This document shows, piece by piece, positions 34,741 to 47,894 of a DNA stretch of 64,000 nucleotides. Position numbers and translations under genes: made by a program. The stretch is taken from NCBI GenBank assembly GCA_034440615.1, contig JAOTOM010004873.1, positions 226,001 through 290,000 on the forward strand, read 5' to 3'. Position 1 is the stretch's first letter. Every line of letters starts with the position of its first letter. The notes under the pieces were generated by a model that saw only the letters and a program-made list of their open reading frames with translations, did not search any database and was not told the DNA's origin. The DNA comes from Ashinkailepas kermadecensis. Its lineage: Eukaryota > Arthropoda > Thecostraca > Neolepadidae.

Positions 34741-37700
34741 TGGATTGACTTGTCGTTGCTTTTCAAATGTATGGCAATATACGCCTGAAATAATACGTTG
34801 CTCAACTATGAGCAATCATCGCACTGCTAGTGGACAGTACGGGGATGACTATCCTCATTGGATGTTCGCGCTGCTATTATTACGTCACCGAAACGCGATC
34901 GTTGAAAATGCTAAAACACTGATCGTGTGCAGCGCTGGCAGCGTAAGTTTCTGACCCTGAAGACCACCGCTCCCATCTCCTGCACACCCCCTGAGTGGCT
35001 GATGAACGATTCTGATGACCAGAAAGGAGGTTGGCTGAAGCTGGGAGATTAACGTAGCAAAACGTATATCTTCGAGCCTGGAGACCTCTCAGATACACTC
35101 CTGGTATGTGCAAACAGCAATGTCGAGCGCATTTCGAACAGCTAACAAGTAGCATCAGATGGGCGATATTATGACCTCTCTTGTATTTTGGAATATATTG
35201 TGTTGTTTGGGAATCACGAGTTAAAGACTTCGTAGGTGGACCGGCATTACCCGAATGGTAACTGTTCCTACCGAAGTGTTACATACCGTATTGCGCATAT
35301 TGTTCAAATTCCTCATGTAGATGTAGTGCGTTTCTTCTTTTGCCACGCTATTAAAAGGCAAGACGGTAGGAACACTAGGTAGGTGGGTCTAGGAATTCTC
35401 ATGGGGGTCACTTGTTTGGAGGAGCACCATTTCTTCGGAGGGGCGCCACTGCGTAGGAGGGGTTCCTTCCGCTGAAAATTCGTTGAGCGGACGGGTGCAC
35501 TCGTGCAAGCTGAAGAGTCTATTTCTCTCGCTGAAGAGTCTTCAGCCTTTTCCTTCCAAGGGGCATTTATTCATCTCTAAAGGATGTATCTGCTGAAAAA
35601 TATGTTCAGCGGGATGGGCGTGTACACTGGAGCCTTTCCGGACGAGCTCCTTGTCCCGTTCGGAGGGGCATGTGTTCTTTTCCATCAGGAAACATGCCAC
35701 CAATGTCCCTCCTGCATCCGCCTCTGAGGCAAGATACATCCAAAGCGGCAGAAAAACCTACAGCCAGGCATCTCATACACAAAGATCTTAACCAAAGATT
35801 CTACCATATTTGAAGCCCTCACAGGTCGCACAGGAAGCTAATTCGCCTCGAGTTAGGTCAGATTCTATCAGCATATTTTGATAACGGTAATCGACAGGAC
35901 ATGCTTTATTCAGTTTTCGATTAGTCTGCCATTCGTCATCCTGTTTGGTCTTGCTTCAAACCTCCAGGGAATGTTAATGACCCATCTGCACGATCTGGGT
36001 TATTACGGAACACTTAATAGTCATAAAGTGTTCAGACTTAATAAGAGCCACAAGGGCCCACCCAGGTTAAGTCTGTAAGGGGGAGATACCATAACCCTAG
36101 CAAAAAGACACTCATCACCCCCAACCAACACCACATCCCTAATTCAGAAGAATCCATCCACCGACATTCCACACACTCATCGATGCCTATCTACCTCATC
36201 TATCCAGCCCTATTCACTCGATCCCGCATAACACATGTGGCTTGAGTGTCCTTCCAATAATTGCCAAACTTCATCCATGCCTGCTTAAAGGGACCTGTAC
36301 ACACCTACTTAGCATAAATCTCAACAAATCCACCTCAACTTAGAACTCAAAAACAAGATTTGGCAGCCTAAAAATATCCACCCTATTTTAAATACATTCA
36401 ACACTTCCAGCACGACGAACCCCTGAGAAGTAGTGTCGACAAGCGCCGCAGCTCACCTGGCACCGTTGGAAATGTTCCTGTCCACATTAATGACACCTCA
36501 AGACAGCCACCTGCAATGGCAATCAAATGCATATGAATAGTGCGGCCAAGTTAGCTTCTGGTGGTAGTCTTGGCATCAGATTTGGCATTGAAAGCATGGC
36601 TGTACGTGTTCGAACCTGTCATCCGCTGTGTGCCGCGTCGCAGCAGCTGGTGCGGCGCGCCAAGCTGCTGAGCAATTTGTCTTCGTGTGATGGCCGGCCG
36701 ACAGCCCCTCGTGACTTCCGCCGAATGTGGCGGGTTGCACGGTAGCGGCCGCCAGCCAGTGAGGAACGCGGAGGTCCCCGGCACTCCGAGGGTCGCTGAG
36801 GAGTTGTCGACGAGGATGGATTGACACGCTGCTCTGAGTGTGTGGTCACTGTGACCCCACGTTGGGCTGTCGGCAGCGCAAATTCGCCAGACTCGACTGC
36901 CGCTCGGTGCCAAGTCCACTTAGCCAAGCCAAGTTCGGTGATTTGGCAGCAAACAGCACTTGCACACCAATGCTGTGGCGCCTCTGGTTGGACATGGTGT
37001 CCACAGTTCAGGCGAATGTTCTCTGGACTGTCAGTTGAATCGCAGAAAGATCGCAGAAGAAACGGTCCCAAGTTGGGCCCCAAGTTGGAGTGCAACTTGC
37101 CTAAAATAGGTTCAGATCAGGGGCCCCAAGTTGGAGTGCAACTTGCCTACAATAGGTTCCACCATTGTTTGACAGCAATATGGCGGATAGAAACGTTCAT
37201 TGAACAGAGGTGCTTTGCAGCAGTTATTCGCTACCGAATTCCATCTTACTGAACAGACGATAGCCACATAAGGTAGTCAAGAGAGAGACCAGGGGGAAGC
37301 CGAAGTCCTCCAGCTCTTGGAAATCGAGATTTCCATTTAAGAGATGGCATAACAATTTTAGGCACAGGAAGGGTGACGTACATACATTTTTTACATACCT
37401 TCACCTTCAATCACTTAGAGAGGCCTCCTCCGGAAGTAATTATCTCCTCTAGATCACGAGAGGAACCCTATGCGACACGGGGACAGACTCGCCTTCGACG
37501 CCTCCTGTTCAAATATATAGAACGTCCCCACCAGGCATGAGAAAGTCCAAGGCCATGCAAGGGACTCCTAAATCATAAAAGAGTCCGGCGAATTTCCAAG
37601 GAAGTGTCCCCTGTTTTTCCGCGAAGGTCTCCTGATGCACAAAGCGTTAAGTGGTGGGTGGTGGAGCAATGAGTGTCGTGCCCTCCCTCAATTGACAAAA

Positions 37701-37840
37701 TTGAATACGATCAACTTGACGATTTACTTGCGTTTAGCACGTCGGAGCTACCGGTTGCCTTAGAATTCCTCAAAGCCGTTTGCAGCCCGTAATCCAACAC
37801 GACCACTAGGGGGTGTGTGCCGGGGGGGGGGGGCGGCTGG
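34741..37840. other. Intron F, last part, mostly unassigned
   Basis: No exon recognised. At 37079 and 37129 a ~50-bp unit is repeated, each copy holding the inverted repeat caagttg-gagtg-caacttg. A 10-base G run lies near 37821. Confidence 0.5.
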
Positions 37841-37845
37841 TGTCG

Positions 37846-37992
37846 ACCGGCACAACCCGCCGCGTGTAGCTGTGCCCCGAGTCAGTCTGCCGGTCTGAGC
37901 CTGCTTCCCGCCCCGTTAACACCGACCGGGGCACAACCCCGAGGCGTCAAACCGCGCCCTGGGTCAGTCTGACAGTCAGAGCGTGCCCCCAC
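37846..37992. repeat. Two ~75-bp copies upstream of exon G
   Basis: The sequence ggcacaacccgccgcg... with gtcagtctgccggtctgagc and cccgccccgttaac is repeated once as ggcacaaccccgaggcg with gtcagtctgacagtcagagc. The second copy stops about 30 bases before exon G. Confidence 0.85.
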
Positions 37993-38020
37993 CCCGCTTA
38001 CGCCCACCTCCTGCCGGCAG

Positions 38021-38160
38021 CATCAAGAACATCCCGCAGGGCACGTTCATGCAGATGCACTCGCTGGAGTGGCTGGAGCTCGCCTCCAACGACATCACCA
38101 CCATCCCGCTGGAGACGGTCGAGAACCTGCTGGACACCATCGAAGTCATCGACCTCTTCG
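38021..38160 (+). CDS. LRR surface protein, exon G (LRRs 11-12)
   Basis: Follows an acctcctgccggcag acceptor and ends one base into a codon at a GTGAGA donor (phase 1). It encodes IKNIPQGTFMQMHS, LEWLELASNDITTIPLETVE and IEVIDLF, the last repeats before the cap. Together with the two bases from exon F its first base gives a histidine codon, restoring the N-H-I of the LRR consensus. The exon is GC-rich, as are its flanks. Confidence 0.95.
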
Positions 38161-40675
38161 GTGAGACGGCTTGCCGGAACCGCACACACCGCAGTCAGGG
38201 ACATCCGGGCAGACGCGTTGACGGCTTTGGCTGTTGGACGCTGCTTGACGAACTTTGTATCCGCCCACATAGCACGACTGTGTCGGTATATGTCGCCGAT
38301 CGCATGTGACCTCAAGGCCGGGCCTCGAAGCCATCGGCCAAATCCGTCCACTGATGCTAAAATATCGCCCGATCTCACTACTTCGGGTAGTGTAGTGCGC
38401 CCGCATCAGTACATGGCAAACACCGCTGTGTCTGGATCGGCATGTAGTATTCAGCACAGCACCGAGGTAGGTGTGTAGTGCCCACTCGTGCACCAAAATC
38501 GGTCCGTGGCTGCCACTGGCACGGCGGCCGGAGAGCGGAGTTGAAAATTGCTCGGGCCGGTTGTTGGTCGGAGGGTCCGCAAGCTGTGTGTGTGTGGTTG
38601 GTCGGTGTGCCGACCCGTCCTGTCGGGCGGGTGTCGTCTGGTCAGTCTGACACGCGTGTGGTCGGCTGTTGTGCCAGAGCGGCGCCGTTCCCGGCTCCGT
38701 TAGCGCAGACGGTATCGATCGTAGTCGGGCAGGTGAGGAGACAGCGCCGGTAGGTGGCTCCAGGGCCGCCTCCCAGCTCCCCGGCCAGCCCACCCGGGTC
38801 ACACACCCATCTCACCGCTCAAGCTCGCCCTTCGTGTGACACAGCCCTCTGTCACCACCAAGGACAACAGATTAAAACAAAACACAACGCCCACAACACC
38901 CGCACCATCCCCCTCCCCCCACCCCCGCCCGCCACTCCACACCTACCACCCATCCCAACCCCCGTCCAGGGACCAAGTCACTCCACACCTATCACTCATC
39001 TCAACGCCGTCCAGTGGACCCAGTCACTCCACACCTACCCAATGCACCTATCCCAACTCCCGTCCAGTGGACCCGGTCACACCTACCACCTACTCACACT
39101 CCCGTCCGGCAGACCCAGCCACCCTACGTCGACCCCGTGGCCTCTGCGCAGCCGACTCAATCACTTTACTCCGGCTGGCAAACTGTGTCCACAGGAAACA
39201 CTGATCACCCGACACAGGGCCGAGCGGCATCCGGTTATCTGGCCCGACCTGACCACGACCCGTGCGAACTGCCATCGGGCCCAGTCACTTCATCATCTCA
39301 GGATAATATGTCACCGTCGGTGGTCCACATGGAAACCGGCTTACACGGCTCGATTGTGATCCACCACTTCTGGCCAAAAAAGACGGACAACTCCCATGCC
39401 TGAGCACGATGAACGACCACCCCCCCTCCCCCGGTTGTCATATTAGGTCTTCTGAAGGGCTGAATAGAGTCGTCCGTCCCTGACGGTTCACCACCAGTTC
39501 TCCCTCGCTGCAGCTTCAGCCGCAGCCTGTACCCAGGCGACAAATGCAGTAACTCAATAACTCAATAACTCAACTGAGCCTTCGAATCGCTTGCAAATGC
39601 AACATATTTAGATCCGTTTTAGAAAATTGAATTTTACTGAAACGCACAGGCTCACAACACTCCATATAGCAAAGCAATGGCATTCAGAGCTACCAGTGGC
39701 GATTCAATATCTGCACAGCTTTTATTTTATCCAAGGTTGTATAACTTGGTATACCAAAGGCCTTAAAGCACATCGCAGATTATAAAACAAACGGGGATGT
39801 GCACGCGCAGCCAAAAACAAACAAACAAAAAAGACAACACAAGCAGAATGCAATGTGGAAAATGTCCAACGAGCACCATCTCCTTCAGCGTGCTCTACCG
39901 CCGTGCTACCAGCTAACGCCAGTCGGAGGTGCGGCTCGGCGTGCGTCACAATGACGCTCTCGGCATGTTTGGGAAGCCATGCGTGACACACCCTTTCCAC
40001 TATCACGTTGTTGGTTTTAATTTTTAATTTTACGTTAGCAGAGCACTGCTACTCGGGTATGTTGAGCCGGGGGCCATTGGCGTGTGAGCGGCGCATGTCG
40101 AGCCAGGGGGGGGGGCGTTGGCGTGCCAGCGGCGCATCAATTGCACGGTGCCAGGGCGGTGAATGGTTCACGAGACAGTGACAGGTGGGTGGCAGGCCCG
40201 TCAAGGACGGATGTGATGCTGACGACGGCATGGGAGACGACCGCTCGCCTGCACCGCCGGCCGTCCGCCGGGCGGCGTGCATGTCCCAGCGTCGTCTCGT
40301 CGGCCCTCGACGTCCGCACGTGAGCCGAACAGTGTTCGTTGTCCCTCTGCGTGCAAGTGCGAGTCTCCAACGGTCGCCAGTGTGCAAATCAGACTTGCTC
40401 CATGTCCGTCCACGTCAGAATCCGAACACGGCCGCACGGCAGGAGCGAATGTCAGGAGGCAGGAGCGAATGTCATTTCTGATATTTTCTCAATGGTGACA
40501 AATGCTCACCGGCTGTGCTACAGCGAAACGTCGGCCGTCACGTAGCCCACACATGGCAGAACTCGTCACACCAACTGTTCACACAGGAGTGCCGAATCGC
40601 CACTGTTTCACTTCGGCACGCTCGCTCGCCCCGGCGAGCGCGAGCGCGCCTGACCGACGGCGCCTGTGTCGGCAG
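38161..40675. other. Intron G, no further exon recognised
   Basis: Contains a cytosine-rich tract with repeated actccacacctac and ccgtccagtggaccc words (about 38900-39110), a loose tandem array, a T/A-rich segment at about 40010-40035, and a short duplication of aggagcgaatgtca at 40441-40473. The long Pro/His/Ser frames are compositional. Confidence 0.6.
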
Positions 40676-40938
40676 AGAACCCGCTGGTGTGCAACTGCGA
40701 CATGCTCTGGTTCAAAGAGTGGATCATGGAGCACTCGGGCGACGACGACGACTTCCAGACGCTGCACCACGAGCCGCACTGCCGCAAGTACGACAGCAAG
40801 CACATCGTCAGCGTCAAGAAGCTGCCGCTCAACCAGTTCAACTGTCCGTTGAGCGCGGCGACGTCCGGCTCGGCGGCGTGGGCGGCGCTGCTGGTGGCCG
40901 CCTGCGCCGTCGCCGCCGCCGCCGCCGCGCTACCGTAG
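40676..40938 (+). CDS. LRR surface protein, last exon H (LRRCT and GPI-like tail)
   Basis: Follows a gcctgtgtcggcag acceptor and ends at a TAG stop. With the last base of exon G it reads LFENPLVCNCDMLWFKEWIM, a classical LRRCT cap; cysteines C, C, C (in EPHCRKY) and C (in QFNCPL) give the usual four. After about 60 residues comes a small-residue stretch (LSAATSGSAA) and a hydrophobic end (WAALLVAACAVAAAAAALP) without a charged cytoplasmic tail, which is what a GPI-attachment signal looks like. The protein is therefore probably an outer-surface adhesion or recognition molecule. A single-pass membrane anchor is less likely. Confidence 0.93.
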
Positions 40939-41007
40939 GCGGACACCGCCGGCCGAGGTGTGCCGCTTTATGGTGGTTGACTGGCAGCCGGCATGGTGAC
41001 CAAGAGG

Positions 41008-41045
41008 ACTCGGTGGACTCGGTGGACTCGGTGGACTCGGTGGCG
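41008..41045. repeat. 9-bp minisatellite in the 3' flank
   Basis: Four copies of actcggtgg, about 70 bases after the stop codon; encodes no retained frame of the gene. Confidence 0.9.
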
Positions 41046-41499
41046 GTCCGGCATATGGCCGGAATCACTGCCGGCCTCTCACTTCGAGTCTCGATCAGAG
41101 AGACCAGGTTCCACTTTGGCAGCACTGTGCGCACCTCCGGAGTGGTGCCGTGTGTACAGCGACAAGCGCCACGGTGAGCATTAGAAAGCTGTTTCAGTCT
41201 CCGGTTTTGTTAAGGGGAAGGTCAAGGTCGGACGATGGCTGACCCAGCGCGCCGTCGTCTTTTTAAGGTGCCGTTCCCAAGGTGCCCCGCTAGTTTGTTG
41301 ACAAAATGCGTGATAGGTGGCGACGATCGATGCCAAACAACTGGCGCCATTTTCGAATAGTTCGCCGAACCACTCCGAAACTTCGACAGGCTACGCTTCG
41401 AACGCCGCGTCTTGAGTTCAACTTCAAATACTCATCGCACCCGATTGTGTTGGTCGACACCAGCCGTCGTTTTGCGCGGTCGCAATCCGCGCCTCTGCT

Positions 41500-42850
41500 G
41501 ACTCAATCTCAACCAAATAGTCTCGTCAGGGGCAGAGGACGTGAACGTTCAACAGTCGGAGCATTGCCCCAGATCTGGACCGTCTGCTGCCCATCCTACA
41601 ATGTCTGTGAAGCGAGCTGATTGATGTGTGCCGGTGACGGAGGCCTCGCCGCTCAGCAGCGCACTACCAGGCGGTCGACACGACTCGGGCTGCTGGTGAG
41701 CGGCACCGCCACTGGCCAGTGTCTGTGTGAGTGTGAGTGCGGGTGTGTGTCGGGCCAGTGGCGTGCCACAGCGAGAGCGCCGCATTTGCTTCAGTGTCGG
41801 CGGCGCGCCGCCTGGCCGCGCCAGCTGTTTACGCGGGCGCGCGAGTTTCGCTCGGCGCTGCTGTTCGGGATCTCGCGCGAGGTAGCCCACTCGCCTGCCA
41901 AACCGAGCGACCGACCGCGCCGTTAATTCGTGGCGCACTCGCGCGTCGCCGATCTGTCCAGCGCCTGCCGTCCGCACGGGCCGGGCCCGGACCGCCGCCG
42001 CCGGCCGCCCGGAGAGCGGCACACGTGTCATCACACGGCGTCCGCCGGCTCCCGGAGCCAGCCAGCCAGCAGCTCAACCCTCCAGCCTTCCCTGCCGCGG
42101 CGACGGCGACGGCGGCGGCGGCGGCGCAGCGTTGCACGTGCACGTGCACGTGTTGTGCGCCGAACGCCCTTGTCCCGTGCCGTGCGTGCGCGCCGCGCCT
42201 ACCGGCGGCTCCCGGGCGGCCCGTGCGGCCGCCACAGGAATCAGTTGTGATTTGCCCGGGCGCTGCCTACCGCTCGGCCGGTACAAAGATCATATCATTG
42301 GTGGCCTCCGTGCGCACCGGGCCGGCCCGCCCACCGGCGGCGACCGGCGGCGACCAACGGCGACCGGCGGCGACCGGCGGCGACCAACGGCGACCGTCGG
42401 CGACCGTCGGCGACTGTCGGCGGCTGGCCCGGCCCGGCCAACGTTTGCTGTTATCGGTTGTCGGCGCCGCCGCTCGCGTGTTCCTTCGCCGCTCCGCCGC
42501 CGCTAGTGCATCGTCTTAGCCCCGTGAGTGTGGCCGTTAGACAGCTATGGGTGTCGTGTTCCTTCAATTCCCTTCGCGGGGTTTCTGCCGCCCCGGCGCA
42601 GCGCGGCGCCCCGGCGCGCTGTCCGGTCCGGCCAGCGGAGGCCCCGCCGCCCGACCGCCGCCCTCGCCGGGCCACGGCCGCGACACCAGCTGCCCGCGGC
42701 GGTGCCGACTCGGCTCGCCTCCTCTGGCGCGCCAGTCGTGTCTGCCGTCCGCGCGGCGGCACGTGACCTCCGCTGTCACCGCAGTGTCAGAGCGCCCGGG
42801 CGCCCGCCGCGCCCCGTTCACCGTTGCCGCGCGTCAGTTTTGATATAGTC
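41500..42850. other. GC- and CpG-rich segment, no gene recognised
   Basis: Dense in CpG, with a cggcgaccgg / cggcgaccaa array at 42330-42425. It could be the 3' UTR of the LRR gene or a promoter-like island of a neighbouring gene. No open frame has recognisable similarity; all six frames stay open because stop codons are rare in such GC-rich DNA. Confidence 0.45.
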
Positions 42851-43013
42851 GACTGTTACTCTGTCCGACTACGCCGTCTCTGTGTATGTCCAACGGTGCG
42901 GTCCCAGCACCGATCCCAAGTATTTTTGCTACAGAGTGGGGCTGCTATCGAGGCAGGACCACATCGTTGCTGTGCATACATCGGCTTATACTATACGCCT
43001 CTCAATCGTCGTT

Positions 43014-43019
43014 AATAAA
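43014..43019 (+). terminator. Candidate poly(A) signal AATAAA
   Basis: The first plain AATAAA that I see downstream of the LRR stop codon, about 2.08 kb after it. This would imply a long GC-rich 3' UTR; variant signals closer to the stop cannot be excluded. Confidence 0.25.
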
Positions 43020-43049
43020 GTATGATCTATGGGTGCAGTCGTTTTTCAG

Positions 43050-43575
43050 TGGCAACATCACCTCACTTCACCTCATCACCATCACCTCATCACCATCACC
43101 TCATCACCATCACCTCATCACCGCATCACCTCATCACCATCACCTCATCACCATCACCTCATCACCTCATCACCATCACCTCATCACCATCACCTCATCA
43201 CCATCACCTCATCACCATCACCTCATCACCATCACCTCATCACCTCATCACCTCATCACCATCACCTCATCACCATCACCTCATCACCATCACCTCATCA
43301 CCATCACCTCATCACCATCACCTCATCACCATCACCTCATCACCATCACCTCATCACCATCACCTCATCACCATCACCTCATCACCATCACCTCATCACC
43401 ATCACCTCATCACCATCACCTCATCACCTCATCACCATCACCTCATCACCATCACCTCATCACCATCACCTCATCACCTCATCACCATCACCTCATCACC
43501 ATCACCTCATCACCTCATCACCATCACCTCATCACCATCACCTCATCACCTCATCACCATCACCTCATCACCGGA
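43050..43575. repeat. (CATCAC / CTCATCAC) microsatellite
   Basis: A mixture of catcacctcatcaccatcac blocks, with 9- and 15-bp sub-periods. It makes long Ser/Pro/His-rich frames (198-402 residues) in several phases, which are artefacts. Confidence 0.96.
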
Positions 43576-43589
43576 TTGCAGTCTCACTG

Positions 43590-44005
43590 GGCCGATGCAC
43601 AGTTGTGTGGATCGTTTCCACTTAGTGGCCGAATCTGTGGATCGTTTCCACTTAATGGCCGAAGCTGTGGACCATTTACACTTAGTGGCCGAAGCTGTGG
43701 ACCGTTTCCACTTAGTGGCCGAAGCTGTGGACCGTTTCCACTTAGTGGCCGAGGCTGTGGACCGTTTACACTTAGTGGCCGAAGCTGTGGACCGTTTCCA
43801 CTTAGTGGCCGAGGCTGTGGACCGTTTCCACTTGGTGGCCGAAGCTGTGGACCGTTTCCACTTAGTGGCCGAAGCTGTGGACCGTTTCCACTTAGTGGCC
43901 GAAGCTGTGGACCGTTTCCACTTAGTGGCCGAGGCTGTGGACCATTTACACTTAGTGGCCGAAGCTGTGGACTTAGTGCCCGAATTTGTGGACCACTTAG
44001 TGGCC
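43590..44005. repeat. 30-bp minisatellite
   Basis: About 13 copies of a 30-bp unit (gctgtggaccgtttccactt then agtggccgaa), directly following the previous array. The last two units are shortened. Confidence 0.95.
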
Positions 44006-44814
44006 GAAGTGTGGGACGGTACCCGTCACGGGAGCATGCTTCTCGAACACGATACAGAATCGTCGCGAATGGTGAAGGGCCAGCCAATCAGTAAGCCCAG
44101 AACATCAACCCAGCACGCCGCCGAGCCAGGAGATATGCTAACGCCAGCTCTGGAGACGAGATTCGTGCGCTTTGCCCGTGAGTCGGCCTTCCGGTGACGT
44201 CAGAAGGGTCGGTGACGTCAGCAAGATGTACGGTGCCGCCGTTACCAGATGTGGGGGCGGTCGGATCGCCGTAGACATTCCACGACCGGACGGCGGCTGC
44301 ACAAGCGTTCCCGTCACCGCCTCCTGAGCCGTCTGTAGTGCTGGCGCTGCAGAAACAAGCCATACTGGCAATGAATGCAATCTAAGTAATGCAATGGTCA
44401 TTTGTGCGATGGTTTGATAACCAACGGTAGATTTGATGGTAGATTTGATGGTAGATTTGATAGCCAACGAACTTTTAGTTGAATATAAGTCAGATGATGT
44501 GTTTTACTTTGGTAGGATGAGGTAGTCGCATTATGCGATTTGTAGCCATAATTGCAAAATTGTGCTAAAGATAAACGTTTTCATCTCCAGACAAAGTCCA
44601 CTGGCCTTAATTCCGTTGCATTTCATTTTTACAGCTTGAACACAGGTATTACTGTAGTTCTTCATGAATGTGCACCTGCGGTGGAGAGTACCAAGTGTTC
44701 CACAGAACAACTGGCGCTCAACTGAATATAAGTCAACTGGAACAGGCAGAGGCACAACAGGTGTTCGCAACCTCCTGCCCTCAGATGTGATGAACCCTCA
44801 AATAATCGAACCGG
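44006..44814. other. No gene recognised
   Basis: Only a short 12-bp repeat (ggtagatttgat, about 44426-44462) was noticed. Confidence 0.5.
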
Positions 44815-45060
44815 GGCTCGAAAAAAAATGTTCCGGGGCCACGAAAAATCACATAGGACTTCCAAAAAAGTAACCCGGCCACATAAAAGTAGTGTCGGGG
44901 CCACAAAAATCATCGTTGACCCCGAAAAGCGACCCAGGCTCAATTCAGAAAAGGTCCCAGCATGTTGCGTATGGCCCCGGAAACTTGAGTCCGGGCTCCA
45001 AAAGATCGCCATCATTCCAGAGATCTACGTTGAGGTCCGTATATTGCCCCGATATGACTT
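44815..45060. repeat. Degenerate ~28-31 bp interspersed array, copy 2
   Basis: Eight or so units of the ggggcc-(a)caaaaat-c type, as in 1-1660 and 61258-62240 (for example gtgtcggggccacaaaaatc near 44892). Confidence 0.7.
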
Positions 45061-46983
45061 CTGGTGCACTCATTATCGGTCAAAATACTTCCGTAGAGCA
45101 TATTTCGGGCTCTACATGACCAGAGCTTTCTGACGGTGTTCTGCACTTCATCCTAGCTTACGCAGATCAGACGTTAGTGGGGAGGCTTTCAGAAGCCACA
45201 ACCCCCACCCCGCCCCACCCCGGCCCGGCGAAGGTGGATTTGTCGGTCGGCCCGACGACGAAAAGCTATGCGGGTCCACAAGATATGTCTCGATAATAGA
45301 CGTACACACGCATAGATAATCACGATAACGTTAGCACTCTTTTTAATTGGCTTTAGTGCGGGAGCTTCGGAAGCTGTGACAGTTTCCCTTGGATGGGAAC
45401 GTTCCGTCGCTCGTGAATGAAGGCAGTTGGCCCGGATCAGTTAGATAAGAAACACTGCCCTTGACTACGCACAATCACTCGAATTTATGAGGAAAATATA
45501 GTTGAATACGTTAAAATGAGGCTAATGCCAGGTCTGCACTCGAGGTTCAACAGTCCGGTAATGACCAGAAAAACACCTAATCTGTGGCAAAAGGGCAAGT
45601 TATATGAAGGACAACGCGCATCGATATCACTCGCGAGGATGAGAAGCAAACGCAGCTGGATAGATAGGTACATACTCAGCGTCCCCACCTCCGATCGGCA
45701 GCAGAAATTATGTGGATCTGCGCTTGGCACCAAAGTTCATGGGTGGAAGATCACCAGCAAAGTTTGTGTTGAAAAACAAGTAGATGGTTTTGCGAATAAA
45801 AGAAGCTGGTGTTACAAAGCCGACTAGGAAATGCCACTTGGTGACAACTGATGTTGCAGTTACAAAAGCTGACATTGCAGCTGCACTGCAGGCAGATGTG
45901 CATTTCCACTCGTGTCCCATCATTTCCACTCGTGCCCCATTCGTTCAGGGTCCGGCGGATCCAGTGCACTGTCGCACTGGATGTGGTCGGGTACGGCCAG
46001 CCTGACGAGAGCACAGACCAAGAACAGTGAGTCAGACGGCTCTGAGCACATGCACCGAACCGGTGTGGACGTCTCCAGACACCTGCCGGCTGACCCGGCA
46101 AACACAGCTGCACACGTCACTCGCCGCTCGCCGCCCCGCGGCGACAGTGTTGACATTGTGAGGTCGCGCCCAGCAGGCGGCCGAGTCCATTGCGCCGTTC
46201 CGGATGCGGAATTGGCTCCCTGTCTCGGGACCCGGTCGCTGTCCATCGCAGCCGCAGTGTCCACTCTCAGGCAGACCACCCCCGCCCAGCCGCAGTGTCC
46301 ACTCTCAGGCAGACCATCCCAGCCCAGCCGCAGTGTCCACTTCCAAGCAGCCGTACCACCGTACCACCGTGCAACCGTACCACCGCACCACCGTACCACC
46401 GATCGTTCCTGTTCTCACGCGATGGGTGTGGGGAGCAGTGCTCGCTGCCTGGGTGCGGGTCTTGGAGGTGGCCTGGACGGCCCGTCGGGCCTAGGGGTAG
46501 GAGGCGCCGGTCATGGTCTTGACGGCGCATACTTCCTTCTCCTTTATCCAGACCGGACATAGAGCGGATGTGGTGAGGTGGTCGGACGTGTTGCAGTTAA
46601 GGAATCTGGCTGGTTTGCAGCCAATGCTCGTAGAGCATGTGAGTTTGCAGATGTCAAGTTTGCTTTATTGTATACTATGGCATTTGATTTTTTGTGATTA
46701 GTGATGCATGTTCACCAGTGTACTTGGTCGCTAAAAGGTCTTCCCAGTCAGAAGTTCCAGGTAAGGCTCACGTGGGTTCCATATGGGGAAACCAGGCTTA
46801 GATGGGAATCTGAACTGCACGTGGGCAGCCATTTTGGCTCTATCTGGGACACATATGGGATGCCAAGATGATGTCAACACTTCGGCTGCGAATATGATGG
46901 TGGCCCATTCAGATATCATTTGCTGTCGTAAAGATCTGGTGGGAAAACTATTCCATGTCGGCGAGCAGAGATAGAGGTTCAGT
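45061..46983. other. Mostly unassigned; 38-bp repeat
   Basis: At about 46250-46345 there are three copies of a ~38-bp unit with ccgcagtgtccactctcagg and cagaccacccc; then short accaccgt units to 46400. Nothing else recognised. Confidence 0.55.
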
Positions 46984-47894
46984 TTACTAGTTATTTGGGT
47001 TTTAGGGCGCGTCGACAGTTGTGGTCATTTTGCGCCCATAACTCTAAGAGTTATCAAAGTGCTGGATCAAGCCTCAAGTATCAAAAGTCACACCGTGGGT
47101 AGCTGTCCACATGGCCCTACTGTGGTACAAAGTTTGCACGCAGTGTATATCAGCGAGGGGAATATATTGATAAGAACAACACTGCTGACAGGAAATCCAT
47201 CAAGCGTACCGATTGGACAGTGGAAGAGTTGTCCGACAGAATATCACTGAGGGAACCACCTGGGCAGACCCAAAATGAAGTCTACGTTCGTCAGCATGAA
47301 AAGGACACAAGATGAGAACTGTCAGTGGTGCAATGTCGAACTGTCGAACTGTCGAACTGGCGAACTGTCAGTGGTGCAAGACATCTGGAGCACTGCGATT
47401 TGTCGTCACCGCATAGCAGACACCTGTGTGTGGCATACATGTGCCCTATGTGGAGGCGGCAGAGTGTCACATCTTGCTGTCTAGACCTCCTATATAGTCT
47501 AGAGGCAGGACGACTCCAGACCCCATGGACACAGATGTTGCTTGATGGCTCTCAGTTTGTTCGTAGGTGTCGCTTCCCACACTGCCTGCCACTTGTCTAG
47601 GATGGAAATAGACACTTCTCGGTAATGGTCCATGACAGAGAGTGGTAATGGCCGAGTACAGGGCATGCGCTGCTCGCTTCGCCGCAGTATCCGCCAACTC
47701 GCTCCCATGAATTCCCATATGAATAGGGAGCCAACATAGAATCACCAGTCGTCCTAGGCGTTGCATGTCGGTAAGACGGCTCAGAATACCCGCAGAAGGG
47801 GGTTTGACGGATAAAATGTGTTCAGGGTCACAAAACTGCTTTTAAAAATCAGTGAATATAACGTGTCGATCACCATCCGACACCCCGATATAAC

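Noticed and set aside
41500..42850. Protein-coding gene in the GC-rich segment
   Set aside because: All frames are open because stop codons are rare in such DNA; the translations are Arg/Ala/Pro-rich without recognisable domains.
42886..44197. Ser/Pro/His-rich frames of about 400 residues
   Set aside because: By-products of the CATCAC microsatellite and the 30-bp array; several frames are open at once.
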